Shown one piece after another: positions 36,155-49,166 of a DNA stretch of 64,000 nucleotides. The notes beneath the pieces are model-generated. The model saw only the letters and a list, made by a program, of their open reading frames with translations, did no database searches and was not told where the DNA came from. Source of the stretch: Xiphophorus maculatus (taxonomy: Eukaryota; Chordata; Actinopteri; Cyprinodontiformes; Poeciliidae); contig NC_036459.1 in the NCBI RefSeq assembly GCF_002775205.1, positions 4,409,466-4,473,465 on the forward strand, in the 5' to 3' direction. The position numbers were made by a program, and so were the translations under genes. How positions within the stretch are numbered: the first letter of the stretch is position 1; the number at the start of each line of letters is the position of its first letter.

Positions 36155-39100
36155 TAATAAAGGGTTCCCTCCCAATCACTCCCCTTCCTTTAACCCCCCC
36201 ACAGAGACTATATTTGATTTCCTAACCACGAGAAAGCAGACTTATAATATTCATATTTAAACAAGTTGATTTTTTTATTTTTATTATTACGACTAAACAA
36301 GGATTTTTATGGATATATAGCCTTTGGTGTGTTTTGACAGACGCCCCTTCTCCTCTGTAGTCGTTCTCCCCGATAGCGTTCACAATCTCTGCTGCATTTG
36401 TTCAATGTTGTAAAATTCCTCCACCCGAAGCGTCCCGTTCCTTTGCTTAGACTTTTTTTTTTTCTTTCTTTCTCCATTTGACACAGCCAGCCACGTCCCT
36501 CCATGCTAATTGGTAACATGTCGGTTGCTCTTTGAAGGCGAAAAGTGCTCCCATCTCCTCCAAGACAGTATTTGTAAAAACTTGATAACTTTTGAGACAA
36601 AAGTTGGCTTTCCTTGCAAATTTGAAGCGAAACACGTTCTGCATGTCCCTCCCCTGTCCCTCTCTGCTGTGCTGGCTGCGATGCGCACAACTGTTGCAAA
36701 CTAGAGCAAGTATGGGGGGGGGGGAGGAAATGCTTCTGTTTTATTCAGGTTACAAAACTCTTATTTTAAGGCACACAGCCCCAGTAGATACTCATCGATG
36801 AATGCAGAATACTTGCTAAGCATATCTCTGGTAACATACTAATGAAGAAAAGTCTGGAATAATAAGGTCTGTTTCGGTTTAAGTGCTGTGTTGGATGTTA
36901 CATATTTTTGTTTTAGTCTGTTGACCGTCTTGGTGTTTAAAAGAAGAAAAAAAAAAAACAGGCCGATATTGCAGAACAGATGAATGCCTGTCTGACTACA
37001 GGGTGACATGGATTGCTCTGGGTATCTGATTTAAGCGCATTTCATTAAAAAAAAGTCTGTAATATAAACCATATTTCTGGCCTGTTTTTTTTTTTTTTTT
37101 TAAGAATAAAATTATTCTTAGTCAGGAAGCAGATTGTCCTTGTTGCTAAAAACCAGCATGAAAGGGAGTTTTAAACTTGTGAAGCATCCCACACTCAATG
37201 ATCTTTGAGTTTTTGGGTTGATCGGGCTGAAAATGAAGAGCACTTTTTGTTCTGTTTCTTAGGTTTTTATTTTTTTTATTTATTTTTTTGGTCGCTACAT
37301 ACAGGTTAGTCCTTCTCACATTCCGCTGCTCTATCCCCTTTGCAATTGGTCCAACCTGTGCTGTGTTACCTGACAAGTGGCAGTCTGCTTTTACTAAGAA
37401 GAAAAAGACATTTGGGGGGAAAAAAAATGTAGGTAGAAATTGGTCTCCTTAACCTAAAACAAACCTTTGTGTGGTAAGTAATGATGCTGAAAGAACAACA
37501 TTACAAGTGCAAACATAAGTTGGTTCTATTACCCAAAAACTTTTATTACATGTACTCTTTAAAAAAAAAAAAAAGTTCACTTTGTGATAAAAATATTGAG
37601 TTTTTTTGTTTTTTTAAAAAAAACAATAAAGTGTCTGTCTACTGCATATGGCTCTGGCCTCCTAAAAAAACAAAAAAAAAAACAGTTTGAGCCAAAACGT
37701 TAACTTTTTGATGCCAATCAGGGTGAAAATTGGTGCAAATCCAGAAAACTGACATATTTTGTAGCTCTGGTTCCCAAGATGAATAGTGCATGCTTCTGGG
37801 AAGTTATCACATCACCTTCAGTTTAACCCTCCCCCCTCTCTTCTGTGCCTCATCATTGCATCAAGAAACTCAGCAAAAAACATGTATTTAAGAAGCCATG
37901 GAGACGACTTGTAATATTCTAGAGAAGCACATCGTTTTAACTCTCTTCCTTCTTTTTCTTTTCTTGGTGCGAGTCCATTCTGTTGTCTTTGTGCGCCGAC
38001 ACAAGATTCATCTGAAACGCCCCAGGTTTTATTATAGCGAATGTTTGAAGTACTCTTTGCTTCTGTTCTGCATTGTGGTTAACCATGTTTCACCTAGAAG
38101 GTATTAAAAAAAAAAAACAGGCAGAAAATCATGCAGGAATTGTTGAGCTGTTTTTTTTTGTGTGTGTTTGTTTTGTTTTTTTACTGCGTCAGGATAGATA
38201 GATTTGTAGTTTGGTAAACCTATTAATGAGGTTCTTTAGTAAGGGGGAATTTTCACTCTCATCTAACCGTATAGATGCACCCGCTCGAGCTTGTACAGCG
38301 ATTTTATTTTGAGGCGCAGCGGTTGTGACGGATCTGACTTGTACAGAAAGCAGAAATTGTGGCTCGGATCTTTCTACTGTCAGACTGTTTTTGTGCTCTT
38401 GAACATCCACTCGTTCAAATGCAGAGGCATCCCTTTTGTTTTCAGTTTGTAACAGAACAATTTGATTTATTTATTTTTTTTAAAAGATGTGTTAATTTCT
38501 CTCACCTGCAGCTGTGTGGCTTTTGGTGAAAGCTTTCCTTTTCAAGATGTTCCACGTGTTCCCTACTAGTTTACCTGCTGCTTGTGACACTTGCCTTGGC
38601 CATCCTAGGAAAATATATTTTTAATATACGAGCTGATTTATCATGCAAACGTTTTTTGTTTTTTTTTTAAAAAAAAAAGATACTATTGAAACCATCTAGA
38701 GTGGAAGTGCACCAGTCAGTCAGTCAGCCAGAAATTGGAATCTGCAAGTTTCCTTTTGGTCATCTCTCATTGGTCATAAGTGAGTCAAATGCTGAAATCC
38801 CCTCCCCCCCCTAATTAAATTAATAAAATTAAGACTAAACATTTTTGTCATAAAAATGCATCAGGGCATTTATTTACGTTTAACTGAAATCAGATCAAAT
38901 TTGAGGTCACATTCATTGACGCATCTATAAGAATAATCTTGTAATTCTTTCATTTTTTGTTGGATTCAAAACTGACATGTCTACCAAACAATTTGCAACA
39001 CTTTTTTGTCCTGGCAGGTATTTTTTGTGGCTGGGAAAAGCCTGATAGATGCATCTCTACTTCAGAGATATTGCTATACCGGAGCGCTGAGGTTGGTGCG

Positions 39101-39806
39101 TTTCCAGAAAAGAATCATGAAAATAAGGTCGACTCACCCAAATATGAGAAATTACTTAAACTTTTCTGGCACTTTGTATCCACTCAGCATTAAAATGTCT
39201 AGTTTAGACCTGATGTTGGTTCCCATCTTGGAGCTTCTTGGCTGTTAAGGACCGTAATCTGTGCTCGCCTGCGCACCTTGTCGGATAGAACGACGAGGAG
39301 CTTAAGCCAAACTTTAAAAGCCCCACTCTTTGTTAGCACAACCGAAGAGTCGTCTGCACAAAAGATCCCGCCTCTCTCTCTCCCTCCGCTTTGTTGACTG
39401 TCTCCTTTTAGCAGTTGCATGCTTTTCAGTGCACACCTTCACTCAGTTTCTGGTGCTTGTGTGGATTTTCTAACCCCTTCCAGGCACTCCTACCATCATC
39501 AGCCCCTTTTTATCAAGCACACACTGCTTTGAACATGTAAGTTTGAAAAAAAAAAAAAAACTATGTATTTGGTACCTATTGTGTGATACTTGCAGCATTT
39601 AAAAAGACAGAAGGTTTTATGTTTTGATTTGTTAAAAGAAGTTCATTCTGGTCTTAATTTGTTCATCTTATTTTCCCTTTTTTCCCCCCTCCCCCATTGT
39701 GAAGTGGGCATGCTTGTCAAAAAGACAAATGCTCTCTGTTAACAGGCTTATAATCTCATAAATAGTTGTGTATAAAATAAACTGTTATAACTTCTTTTTT
39801 AATAAA
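36155..39806 (+). other. ube2h: UBE2H 3' UTR
   Basis: Long AT-rich 3' region. A proximal AATAAA lies at 37625-37630 and distal ones at 39776-39781 and 39801-39806. Mammalian UBE2H also has a long 3' UTR, so use of the distal sites is plausible. However, a MITE-like repeat at 38.7-39.25 kb lies before them. Ends are not proven. Confidence 0.5.
38700..39250. repeat. MITE-like repeat, copy 1
   Basis: Shares several words with 48390-48990: CACCAGTCAG...CCAGAAAT at the left, then TTGTTGGATTCAAAA, then TTTTTCTGTC/TTTTTTGTC. The left edge resembles hAT-type elements whose copies start with a GATGCACC-like word. The family is not certain. Confidence 0.35.
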
Positions 39807-41400
39807 ACATTGAATATGTATATGCGCTTCTGTGTGATGCTGATTTCTTTTGTATGCTTGGTAAGTCCTATATTTAAAAGTGCCATAAAAGATGCATTTG
39901 TTTTGTTCTTTTATAAGTCAGAAAGTGTTGTACCGATCCAGCAAAATAAAAATTATTTTTAAGACTGATTATCTTCAGTGGTAGCTAAAACATCCGTTTA
40001 ATGCAACTTGTAGTTTACTCTGGGTGTTTCTATCTCTACATGTAGAAGTGAGAACTTGATTAATAACATTTATATTTATTAGCTTTCAGTTTCATGGATT
40101 AAAATGTATTTTGTTGTTGATGATGTTTTAACCTATTCAAAATGATAACTGTTTCAAAACGACATTTTAATTGGTTATTTTAGTAGATAATTTAGTAAAA
40201 CATTTCAAGTTCAAGTGGAAGTTTTTGCTTTCCACATTATTCCACTAGGTGTCAGTGTGGTCTCGCTCAGCGGTTGGTGCAGAAATGTCCAGAGTGAGGC
40301 CTGCTTCCTGTCGGTGCTGTGAAGCTGATGGAGGACATCAGGTGCCTTTGCTGTTATCTGAAATGGAGATGGTTCATGTCCATCTCCTGAGGTTTAGCTT
40401 CTTTTTTTTTATTCTATGGTAAATGAACAACTTCGACTGGAGTTGATAATTTCCTAGTTTGTTGCGGTCACTGGGTGCTGTTTTGCCAGCGGACCAGACG
40501 AGGGCGCTAGCTCATCTTCTGTTCCTGTGTCCATCAGCTGAAACTCCCCACCGGCCCTCTGTATAATCACAGCAGGGGGGATAAATGTTCTGACATAAGG
40601 CTGTTTAATCCGCTCTCCTCTGAAAAAATGTATTCTGTCACGCAGCAATCTGTCCTCTCTTCCTGTTTTGTCTTCAAAACGTGGAATTTCTCTCCCATCT
40701 CTGACATGAAAACCGCCAAATAATTAAAGAGCAACTGAAGCTGAAAACTGATTAAAATGTGAAAATGGCTTTTGAAATTCAAACTCGTTGACACGTCGGA
40801 CGCTGTACAGAATTTGAGGTGAGGTTTTTAAATAACGGAACCCTAACAGAATTAAAATGGGCTTAAAGAAAAAAAAAAGATGCTTGGTTTAAAAGATATG
40901 AGCAGCTTCCCTGTCGTTGTCACTACCAAGCATCTCCGTGGAAATGTGTTCAGTGTCGGATGTTTCAGAAGCTATAACTCTGTTTTAAACTTCTCCATAA
41001 CCTTAACCTGCATGTCTGCTGCGGGGTTCTTCGGTTTTAATGAAGTTTTCCCCCCCCCAACTAATGCCTTGAAGAGCTGGAATCGTACTGACATCAAATT
41101 AACATAGGGGGGCTCTATACATTTTTTACATTCTGATTTATAAAGTTTTGTTTTGTTCAGTTGTTAAGAAATAAAGAGGGATAAATACTTCTGTACGACT
41201 GGTTCCCAATTCCCTTCCTCTTCACATTTATGCACCACTTTGTGTTGGTCTATCACAGTCAATTTCAACGAAACTTCCCTTTTATTCCTCATTAGAAGGT
41301 TATTGGAGGGGAAGGAGAGGAGACTGGGGGCCGTCTCTCCCCCCACGCCCTGACCTCCAGAAGTCCAGCAACCTGAGAACCTCAATGAAATATTTAAAGC
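39807..41400. other. intergenic, downstream of UBE2H
   Basis: AT-rich DNA with no gene. Near 41170-41290 there is a short fragment (CACCACTTTGTGTTGGTCTATC) matching the end of the fish Tc1-like family. A poly-C/poly-A context at 40.87 and 41.05 kb is the only other feature. Confidence 0.45.
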
Positions 41401-41409
41401 TTCTGTTTT

Positions 41410-41660
41410 ATCCGCAGTGCGTTGCTCGAGACCCGCTGACGTAATCCCAAAAGCCTATGCAGCAGCCATCCGATTGGCCCGCGCAGAGACGGGGCGGTCA
41501 GGTGTCCTGCGCCACTGTGGCCTTTTAAGGCATTACGAAGCCCGCAGGCTCCACATTAGAGCTCACGAGCCGTCTGCTGCGAGCCGTGATCAATCGCTGT
41601 TGTCTCGAGCATTTTCCAGAACAAAGCTTTTAGCAGGAAGTGAACCTCGAGTCTCTGCGC
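41410..41660 (+). promoter_or_regulatory. candidate promoter or enhancer
   Basis: A GC-rich island with a CRE-like TGACGTAA (41437-41444), an inverted CCAAT box (ATTGG, 41473-41477), a GC box (GGGGCGG, 41491-41497) and a perfect CArG/SRF box CCTTTTAAGG (41521-41530) within 95 bases. It lies 7.7 kb upstream of the miR-183 hairpin on the same strand. Function is inferred only from motif clustering. A 175-codon open frame (41417-41944) covers it, but nothing in that frame resembles a known protein. Confidence 0.4.
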
Positions 41661-42029
41661 TGAAAGGTGAAGGTTGTATCCCACTCATAAAAAATAGACC
41701 CCCTGTTGATTCCACATGTCTCTTTCTCGACATTGTCAGTAACTCCTACAATGTACATACAGTACAATACAACGTAGACGTACAATGTTGTAGAATGGGA
41801 TCATACTGGGAAGCCGGGAGCTCATCAACCAATCAGAGGAAACTCTCATCAGTGTGTTCTAGGTGTTGGGTTCCTCAGAATGGAGTTTGGTGGCAGACGA
41901 TTGGTTCTCTCGAGTTACAAGCTCCGTTTCAGGCCCATAACTGATGTCTGGGGTTGCAACAGCGGCAAGTAGTACAATGATCGCTGGGTCTTTACTAATA
42001 CATAAGCTACTGATTAACATGGCCTCTAT

Positions 42030-42126
<97 letters not shown>

Positions 42127-42151
42127 ACGCACGCACACACAACAACAACAA
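42030..42151. repeat. (CA)n microsatellite with short (AAC)n tail
   Basis: About 110 bases of CA with a few CG substitutions (CGCACA units at the right end), followed by AACAACAAC. Confidence 0.95.
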
Positions 42152-42929
42152 CTCAAAGCAGCTGAAAGGAGAAACCAAGACAAACCTGGCACAACTGTTT
42201 CCCAAACGAAAATAAAAAATAAATGTAAATTTAATAGCTTTACAGCGAATTGGTCTGAGAAATACTAATCAAATAAATATGCTGCGAAATATTGATATGT
42301 TGAATTTAACAGCACAATCCATATAAAAGGTATGATACCCATTTTAGAAAATGTTTTTTTTTAAATATTTTTTATTAATGAATGAATATATTTTTGTTGT
42401 TGTTACTTTCGGTTGTGTTTTACTGTATTTGTTTGAAAATGTTCTCCAGCTCACGTTTATCACAGCTTTACTTATTTACGTTCTTTTTTCTATATAAAAT
42501 TTATATATATATATAAATTTCTGATTCGAATGTATTTATCATCACTGTTATCGTATTATTTATTTGAATTACATTTATACATCTGGTGCTTCTTTTTCAT
42601 TCAATCAGGTAGGTGATCGTTACTTTAACTTTTTTTTTTTTTTTGAGATGGTGTCACTCCCTGGCCTCATCAATTCCCGGGTTATTGAAATATTCCCTTT
42701 CAGCGAACCAACTGACTAATTCTCGTAGCATCATTGTTTCATCCAGCCTCCCTCCTGCCTCCATCATCCGATCTCATCGGGTTCTGTCACGAAAAGGAAC
42801 CGAATCAGGGTTTTTTTTTATTATTATTATTTTTAAATATTCATAGAAAGCTCCTCGTCTCCTTTACACACGGCCGTCCCTCACACGGATCCACGGTTCG
42901 GGTTTCAGCAGGTGGAAACCACGTCAAGG

Positions 42930-43640
42930 CTTTTTTTTTTTTTTTTTTTTTTTGAAGGGGCTCCTGCTGAGCCGCGGCGGTCAGGATGGATTTCACCGTC
43001 GCTATTCGCTCTGAATGGAGCGAAACCGAATCCGGGCTGCATCACCTCTAAATATTAGACGGGGTTTTGTGCGCCCGGTTATCTGATTATCAACAGCAGG
43101 TAAATGGACTCTCGCTGCCCATCGGAGAGGAGCGTGGCCAGCGCTCCGACGCATATATTAAGCATCCAAAAGCAACGCGGGCGCACCGTGCGAGCGCACT
43201 GCGGCGTAAAACCGAGGAGGAGGCTGAGGAGGATGAGGAGCAGAGGCCGTGTGAAGGCCCAGGGATGCAGCTCTGGCCCTCCATCACCAGGTCGTATGAA
43301 CTTTACCTGAAGGGTTTGGCGACATTCAATCGGCTTGTAAAGCAAAAACGAACGAAAAAGAAATACGTTGTTTTGGTGTCTCAGCAAAGGCATTTTTTTT
43401 CCCGCCCCTTGCTGTTCCCGGACAAGGAAGTGTTACGCAATCTGCAGTGGAGTGCGAGCTTTAAATGCAATGCTTGATAATCATTAGCCATCTGGACGTG
43501 GTCATTTGATCTCGCAGCATCTCGAAGCGAGAACTGCGGGCTCAACTGCAGCAGCAGCAGCAGCAGCAGCAGCAGCCGACTAAAACTAATCCTGTGTGGA
43601 TGAAGGGGTGTGTGTGTGTGGGGGGGGGGGGGGGGATGCG
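42930..43640. promoter_or_regulatory. GC-rich island with CAG9 and poly-G tract
   Basis: A locally GC- and CpG-rich stretch in an AT-rich interval. Nine perfect CAG units lie at 43549-43575, then a GT/poly-G tract at 43608-43635. Overlapping open frames on both strands (up to 136 codons) reflect base composition. It could be a CpG-island promoter or unmethylated enhancer; no gene is identified. Confidence 0.35.
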
Positions 43641-43899
43641 GTGGTCAGTCCATCAGATGTGAGCATTGCTTTGGTTATGTGAAAATTCATGTCAGTGCAA
43701 ACTGGGCTTTATAGTTTGTTTGTTTTTAATTCAGAAATAACTCAATAACGTCTTTTTTTTTTTTTAAACTTCTATTTTAGTAATTAATTGCTGTGTGTTT
43801 AATTGAAAACGGGGGCAAATTGTATCATTAACTTATACTACAAACAGAATTATTGTCGATTTGGCTAAAACATGTAAGTCTTGGGTGTTTTATTCTTAT

Positions 43900-44955
43900 G
43901 AATTGACCACAGACTATTGTAGAAATTATTTATCTGACAGAACTTCAGATGGTTACCATAGAAAACAACACAGACGCTCCACTTAAAATACCTACTGGTG
44001 TTCCTCAGGGATCTGTTCTCGGTGCCACTCTATTCTTCTTCTTTTTTTTTGTTTACAAACAAATGGGGATATGAACTCATAATGTGTTCTGCGTACACTC
44101 TGAAGTGGAGTTTGAAGTTCCCAGATGGTAATACGGAATTACGGTGCATATAAAACCTTGTAATAAAGCTTCTGTTAGCCTAACATGAGCTGTAATCTAG
44201 AAAGGACCAGAATATTTTTATATGCTGATGACATGATCATTTGCAGCACCTTTACGTAGCTGTTGAGATTTATGTTCTTTTATCACTCTGGTTGATGTAA
44301 AGTCTATTCTGAGGAGATGGGAAATTATCCTCAGGTATTCGAAAAGCTTATAGCTAAACTTTATTGTTATTATTTGAAAAGGTGTTCCCTTTTTTCGTAA
44401 AACATGTCCAAATATCCTTTCTCTAAGGATATTGTTTATATCCATGTCACATTTTCTCAATAAAAACAGCCTGAACTCAGCATATTATGCTGCATTACAC
44501 TTTTCAGGAGAACCAGGTTCCTCTCTGTAGGATGGATCTCTTCCTATTTATAGGAAGTCAAATCTTCCAACATCACACTACTGTACTTATTGAACTAGAC
44601 CCAATTCAGAAATAAGGTCAAATATTTCCATAGTGAAACAGACACTATTCTCAATATTTATACTGTTAAATGTGTTCCTCAGACTGCCTTGATGGAAAGG
44701 GTTAGCCTTTTATTGATAATAAATGGTGTTTTGGTTTAAGTATATGGCTTTAAATCTTTAACATCTATCTAATGTTTTTCTTGTGTTGCCTTCTGTGATT
44801 AAAGTTCCTGTCTTTCTTGAACAGCTCTTCTTATGTTTTAGTGTATTTTGTATGGTTCCACTTTGCATCTCCACTTCCAATTCATGAAAGGAAAGATGCT
44901 GTATGGGACCTGTAATGGGACCTCGAATAAAAATTATTATTATTATTTAAAAAAA
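43900..44955 (+). mobile_element. LINE retrotransposon 3' fragment, defective
   Basis: The plus strand retains reverse-transcriptase motifs: PTGVPQGSVLGATLF (43991-44035) and LYADDMIIC (44218-44244). An unrelated stretch and frame breaks lie between them. The fragment ends near 44950 with an (ATT)n tail (AAAAATTATTATTATTATT), as in several fish LINE clades. The 5' part is missing, as expected of 5'-truncated insertions. Clade is not assigned. Confidence 0.7.
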
Positions 44956-45599
44956 CTGCTGTGAAGGTATAATGCACTAGTAATCTATAGACTGCATAAA
45001 GCACATGCCTTTAGGCCTCTCCATGCTTTTGGCCTGTTAGTGGTTTGTTTTTTATGATAAAAGCATCCAGTGCTGCTGTTTTTAAAAAATGTGCAATTTG
45101 AATAAAATTGCGCTGAAATCCTCGGACGGCATATCGCAGGTCTAAATTACTAAACTACTGCAGCAGAACGGACGGGTTCCTGCTGTCTGTTTTAAAAAAT
45201 GGAAGAAACAGTTGGAATATATTCCTGTCCTGTCCAGATTTAAAAAAAAACCCCAAAAAACTAAAAGGTTTAAATCAAAATGGATCGTAATGCATCATTG
45301 AAAATAATATCTGTCCATTAAAACAATATATATATATCCAAAATACGGCCCAGGACAGGTGGAGGTGGGGAGTTGAGTTTGGAGGGGGTTGCTTCAAAAC
45401 ATTTAGCTGCAAAAGCGTTTAATCCGCAGAGACTAAACCAATCCTCATCCGCTCAGCCTGTTTGAAGTCCAGCAGGCGGAGGGAGACTCAATGGAAGCTG
45501 CTCCGGCCGTGTTTTTAACAAAAAGCCACAGTAATAATTGTCATGCTCTTTGTTTTCAAAGTCTGCTTGTTTTGATTTTGTTTTTTTCCACTCAGTGCA

Positions 45600-46063
45600 G
45601 GCCAGCGCTCATCCGCATCCACTTTGACCAAAAAACCACCGAAGAAGACGGGATCTAAAAGCTTGTTAAGTTTTCGTTCTACCTGGAGCTTGAGTCACTC
45701 CTGCGTGTGCCTGCGCCTTTAAATAGGTGCACCTTTCTCCTTCTTCCTGCGCAAGCGAGCAGCTCTGGACGCGCAGGTAAAAAAAAAAAAAAAAAAAGGG
45801 AGGAGGAGGAGGAGAGAGAGGAGGAGAGGAGTCCAGAGGGCTGAAATTGACATTTGATACTCAGGAAGTTCAGGACTGCGTTGGGATTTCTTTTGTCTCA
45901 TTGTGATCCTGCAGAGCTGCGGCGCGGAGCGGAGGCTTGTGTCACCATCAGCAAGCACCTTGAAACCCGGAGCAAAAAGCTTTGAGGCGTAATGACAGGT
46001 TTGCGATGAAAATGAGCGACTTTAGTGTGTGAGATGTGCCGATCAGCTGCAAGAGATTCAAAG
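45600..46063 (+). promoter_or_regulatory. candidate promoter and first exon of the miR-183 cluster primary transcript
   Basis: A GC-richer stretch carries an AP-1 site (TGAGTCA, 45691-45697) and a TATA-like TTTAAATA (45718-45725). Next come a palindrome AGGTGCACCT (45725-45734) and a CAGGTA E-box-like site (about 45774). A possible noncoding exon then ends at AAAG before a GT donor (46064, GTATGA). It lies 3.1 kb upstream of miR-183 on the same strand. This is inference: no transcript evidence is available. Confidence 0.35.
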
Positions 46064-48380
46064 GTATGACGCGAATTTATACTCTAGCAACGGATAAATG
46101 TGAAATCAAGGCTTTTTATATATATAAAGAGAGAGAGCTTGAACTCATTTAGGAAAAGCTTCTGAGTGATTAACCTAAAAGAAAAGATTACATATTATAA
46201 AATATATTGTATGGGGCTTTAAATAGCTTAAAAATACAACTAAATTTACAGCAATATATTTAATTGATTGCAGACCCAATAAGAGATGGGACTATTTTTA
46301 AAATAATAAAAAATAAAATAGTCATGGTCGAGTCAAGCGCGAAAACGAGCTCAGCATTCAGAAATGCGGTTCTCCATCGTATTTCTCCTCTGAGAACTAA
46401 ACAGTCCTTTTCTCTAATGTGTTGGTTTTTGGCGCTGTTTGTGTGGCTCTCCGGGCTGCTGCTGCTTGGCTGTCGTCACCATGTTGCACCTGCTTTTATA
46501 TGCGCTTAAATGGAGAATACAGGTCCAGGATTTACTTTGTGACTGCACAATTTTAAGCTCTTCGCAGTTTATTCCCGCTTTAGAAAAACAATAATAATTA
46601 TTACTATTATTATTGGAATGTTGTCAAAAATATAAACCATAAAAACACCCTGGTTATGTTTGAAAATGTAAGCAGCAGCGTCAACTCGGTTTGTGACAAA
46701 ACGATCCAAGTTTTCAGTTGTTCCTGTTTTCGAGACTCTTGGCTGATGGTGAACTGGGATCTCACTGCAGGTCTTAGAGAAGCGCTAAATCCTCCTGAAA
46801 TAACCGTGAAGTTGAGGACTTGTAGGTTCCTACTGAGACAAATGCGATTAACTGCGGGGGGGTTGCAGCTCTCATGTTGTTGATTTAAGGCCGGCAGACA
46901 AAAGGACATAATGTGTTGCACATAGTGTCGAATTATAATTTTAACAGCCTTCGAATATTTCACACAAGTCATGAGGTTTTTTTTTTCATGACTCAACAAA
47001 GCTGATTTTTACTTTTGTTCAGCTTAATTAGTTGAAAGGGCTTTCTTTTATAATTATTACAGCTTCACAATTAGAAGAAACGAGCAATGTCTTGCATGAA
47101 ATTCCCGATTACATTTCAGTTCTTATTTGTATTTAAAAATGATCAAGTTGAAAATGCAGGCCTGTTAAATACTTAAAACCACCTCAGTCTACCAAAGTGG
47201 TTTTGCTATTTGATGTGTTATTTATCTGCTGGCCTCGATAAGGATTTACATTTTAAAGTCCAGGTGTATTTTCTCATTGAGGGAATTAAAAAAATTAAAA
47301 GCTGCAATTTTCTGTCAGAAATGACATAGCATTTTCTCTACTTCACATTCCTGCGTTTTAAAGTCTTCCAGTAAAAAAAAGAAGCATAACTAGAAAAAAA
47401 TATATCATAGAATGAGTATGAAAAAGGAGACAGTGTTTCTTCTGTTTTATTTATTTATTTTTCCCCCGACTTGGCTTTTTAGTGGTATTGATTTCTCCAG
47501 GAAATGGTATTGAGAGTCTTGCTCAGGAAGCCATTTGGGCGTCTGAGGAATCACTTAGTACATGGTTTGATCGCTGAGAATCAATGGGAGCTCCGTTGCA
47601 CTGCAGGGCCCCACAGTGCAGGGAAGCTAATGGCCGAACCAAGGGTGGGGCGTCTTCTGCACGGGCCCTGGCATGACAGGACGGGGGCCGAGGACTGAGA
47701 AAGCTCGTTCCTCTCGGATTATCTGTAGCAGCGGGATGCTGTACACAACAGAGTCAAGGTCAGTCATTTGCTGTTAGGTTGTTGTTGCATCCTGGATGGA
47801 TTCATTCCTGATTTTTGGCCTTAATGCTGAAGAGAAGCTTCACGAATCGCATTTTCCATAACAAAATTTGTATGGGTTCTTGTAAGATATTTGCTTTATT
47901 ATGATTTGTGGGCTCATTTGAGATGGCGAGGGAGCTAACTTGTGTATGCCAGTTAATTGAAAAGCTAATCTACACAACTGAGTTTAAGGCTGGTGTTAAT
48001 TTTCTCCCAAAATATATAAAGATATCCTTTAATCTCTTATAAAGTCATCCCCAGAAGAGCATTGGCTGGAGAGTAAAACGACCCTAATCAACAGAGGTCA
48101 TGTTAAAGGTGACTATCTCTGGAAATGCTGTGGTTGTGATCAGGATGTTAAGAGATTAACTTCTGAGCTAAACCTTATGTCTAACATGGCTGTGTGCATA
48201 TGTACCTTTGTAGTACTCTATTTGCTCTGATTTTTAATGTTTTCACAGCTGCATTTGATATTTGTTTGCTGGGCCTTGTAGTTTTAATGAAATGATGATG
48301 TGTTTACATTTTTACTTGTCAAAATATTTTTCATTTTGCAAGATCAGCCTTTTTTTTCCCCCTTTATGATGCACTGGTTA
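46064..48380. other. upstream flank of the miR-183 cluster
   Basis: AT-rich DNA without a supported gene. At 47490-47760 a GC-richer island contains the imperfect palindrome at 47597-47620. It might be a conserved noncoding element, but conservation cannot be tested here. Confidence 0.4.
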
Positions 48381-48389
48381 GATTTTAGT

Positions 48390-48990
48390 AGAGATGCACC
48401 AATCAGCCAGCCAGAAATCAGATCCTCTGGTCTAACATTGAAAAATTGAAAATGTACAAATGTATTTGCAATAACCGTGTCAACCAAGAGCAGGTATTTT
48501 GTTGCATTTTTTTAGGTTAATAAAAATTGGATAAATACTTTGAAAATACGCATAAATGTGGCTAGTTCCCTTTTTTTGTTGTTGGATTCAAAATTACTAT
48601 CCCCATCAACTCACCTGCCACACATTTTTCTGTCTCGAACCTTAAAGAAGGTCTCACCAATGAAGTCCAATAGGTACAACTCTAAATTTGAGTTTCTTGT
48701 GGTTACATTGCACAATAACCCATTCAGATGTGCCTTGTTTACATTTGTTTTAAGAATAGTTAATTATAACCCCCAATTTCCTCGAAATCTAAAGATGGCA
48801 ACGCAGGTGATTAGCCGTAAACGGCTAGTCGAGGGTGTTTGCGCACCCTCAGGATTGGCTGAACTTATATTTAGTCCAGACACAGTAGTCTTTGACCTGT
48901 TACTCAATGGCTGGGTCAGTCCACCGCACTGCAGCACATCCGAGTTAAAGCTGCGTCAGTGCTACAACCACTGCGTATCCCCTCCACCTT
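48390..48990. repeat. MITE-like repeat, copy 2
   Basis: Starts with AGAGATGCACCAATCAGCCA and shares TTGTTGGATTCAAAA and other words with 38.7-39.25 kb. It covers a fortuitous 151-codon frame (48540-48995). It ends just upstream of the miR-183 hairpin. Confidence 0.35.
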
Positions 48991-49166
48991 CGTGACATAA
49001 CATCTTTCCTGGCACTTTCTCTCTCTGGGCTGCTGTTTCTCCTCTGCTCACCGGAGGCCTGTCTGTGGTGGTCTATGTGGTGCGCAGCTTTGCTCCGCTG
49101 GTCTGACTGACCTCTCCCAGACTCACTAACTGGCCAATCCGTAGGTGTTTTGGGTATTGATAACGA

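Noticed and set aside
41417-41944. 175-codon open frame on the plus strand
   Set aside because: It lies in a GC-rich island, has no recognisable domain or homologue, and its codons look like noncoding promoter sequence. Kept only as a regulatory candidate.
41859-42192. Open frames of repeated Cys-Val or Thr-His
   Set aside because: They are translations of the CA microsatellite.
43067-43477. 136-codon frame and overlapping minus-strand frames
   Set aside because: Overlapping open frames on both strands in a CpG-rich patch; no family resemblance or splice context.
48540-48995. 151-codon frame upstream of miR-183
   Set aside because: It is covered by a MITE-like repeat and shows no protein family features.
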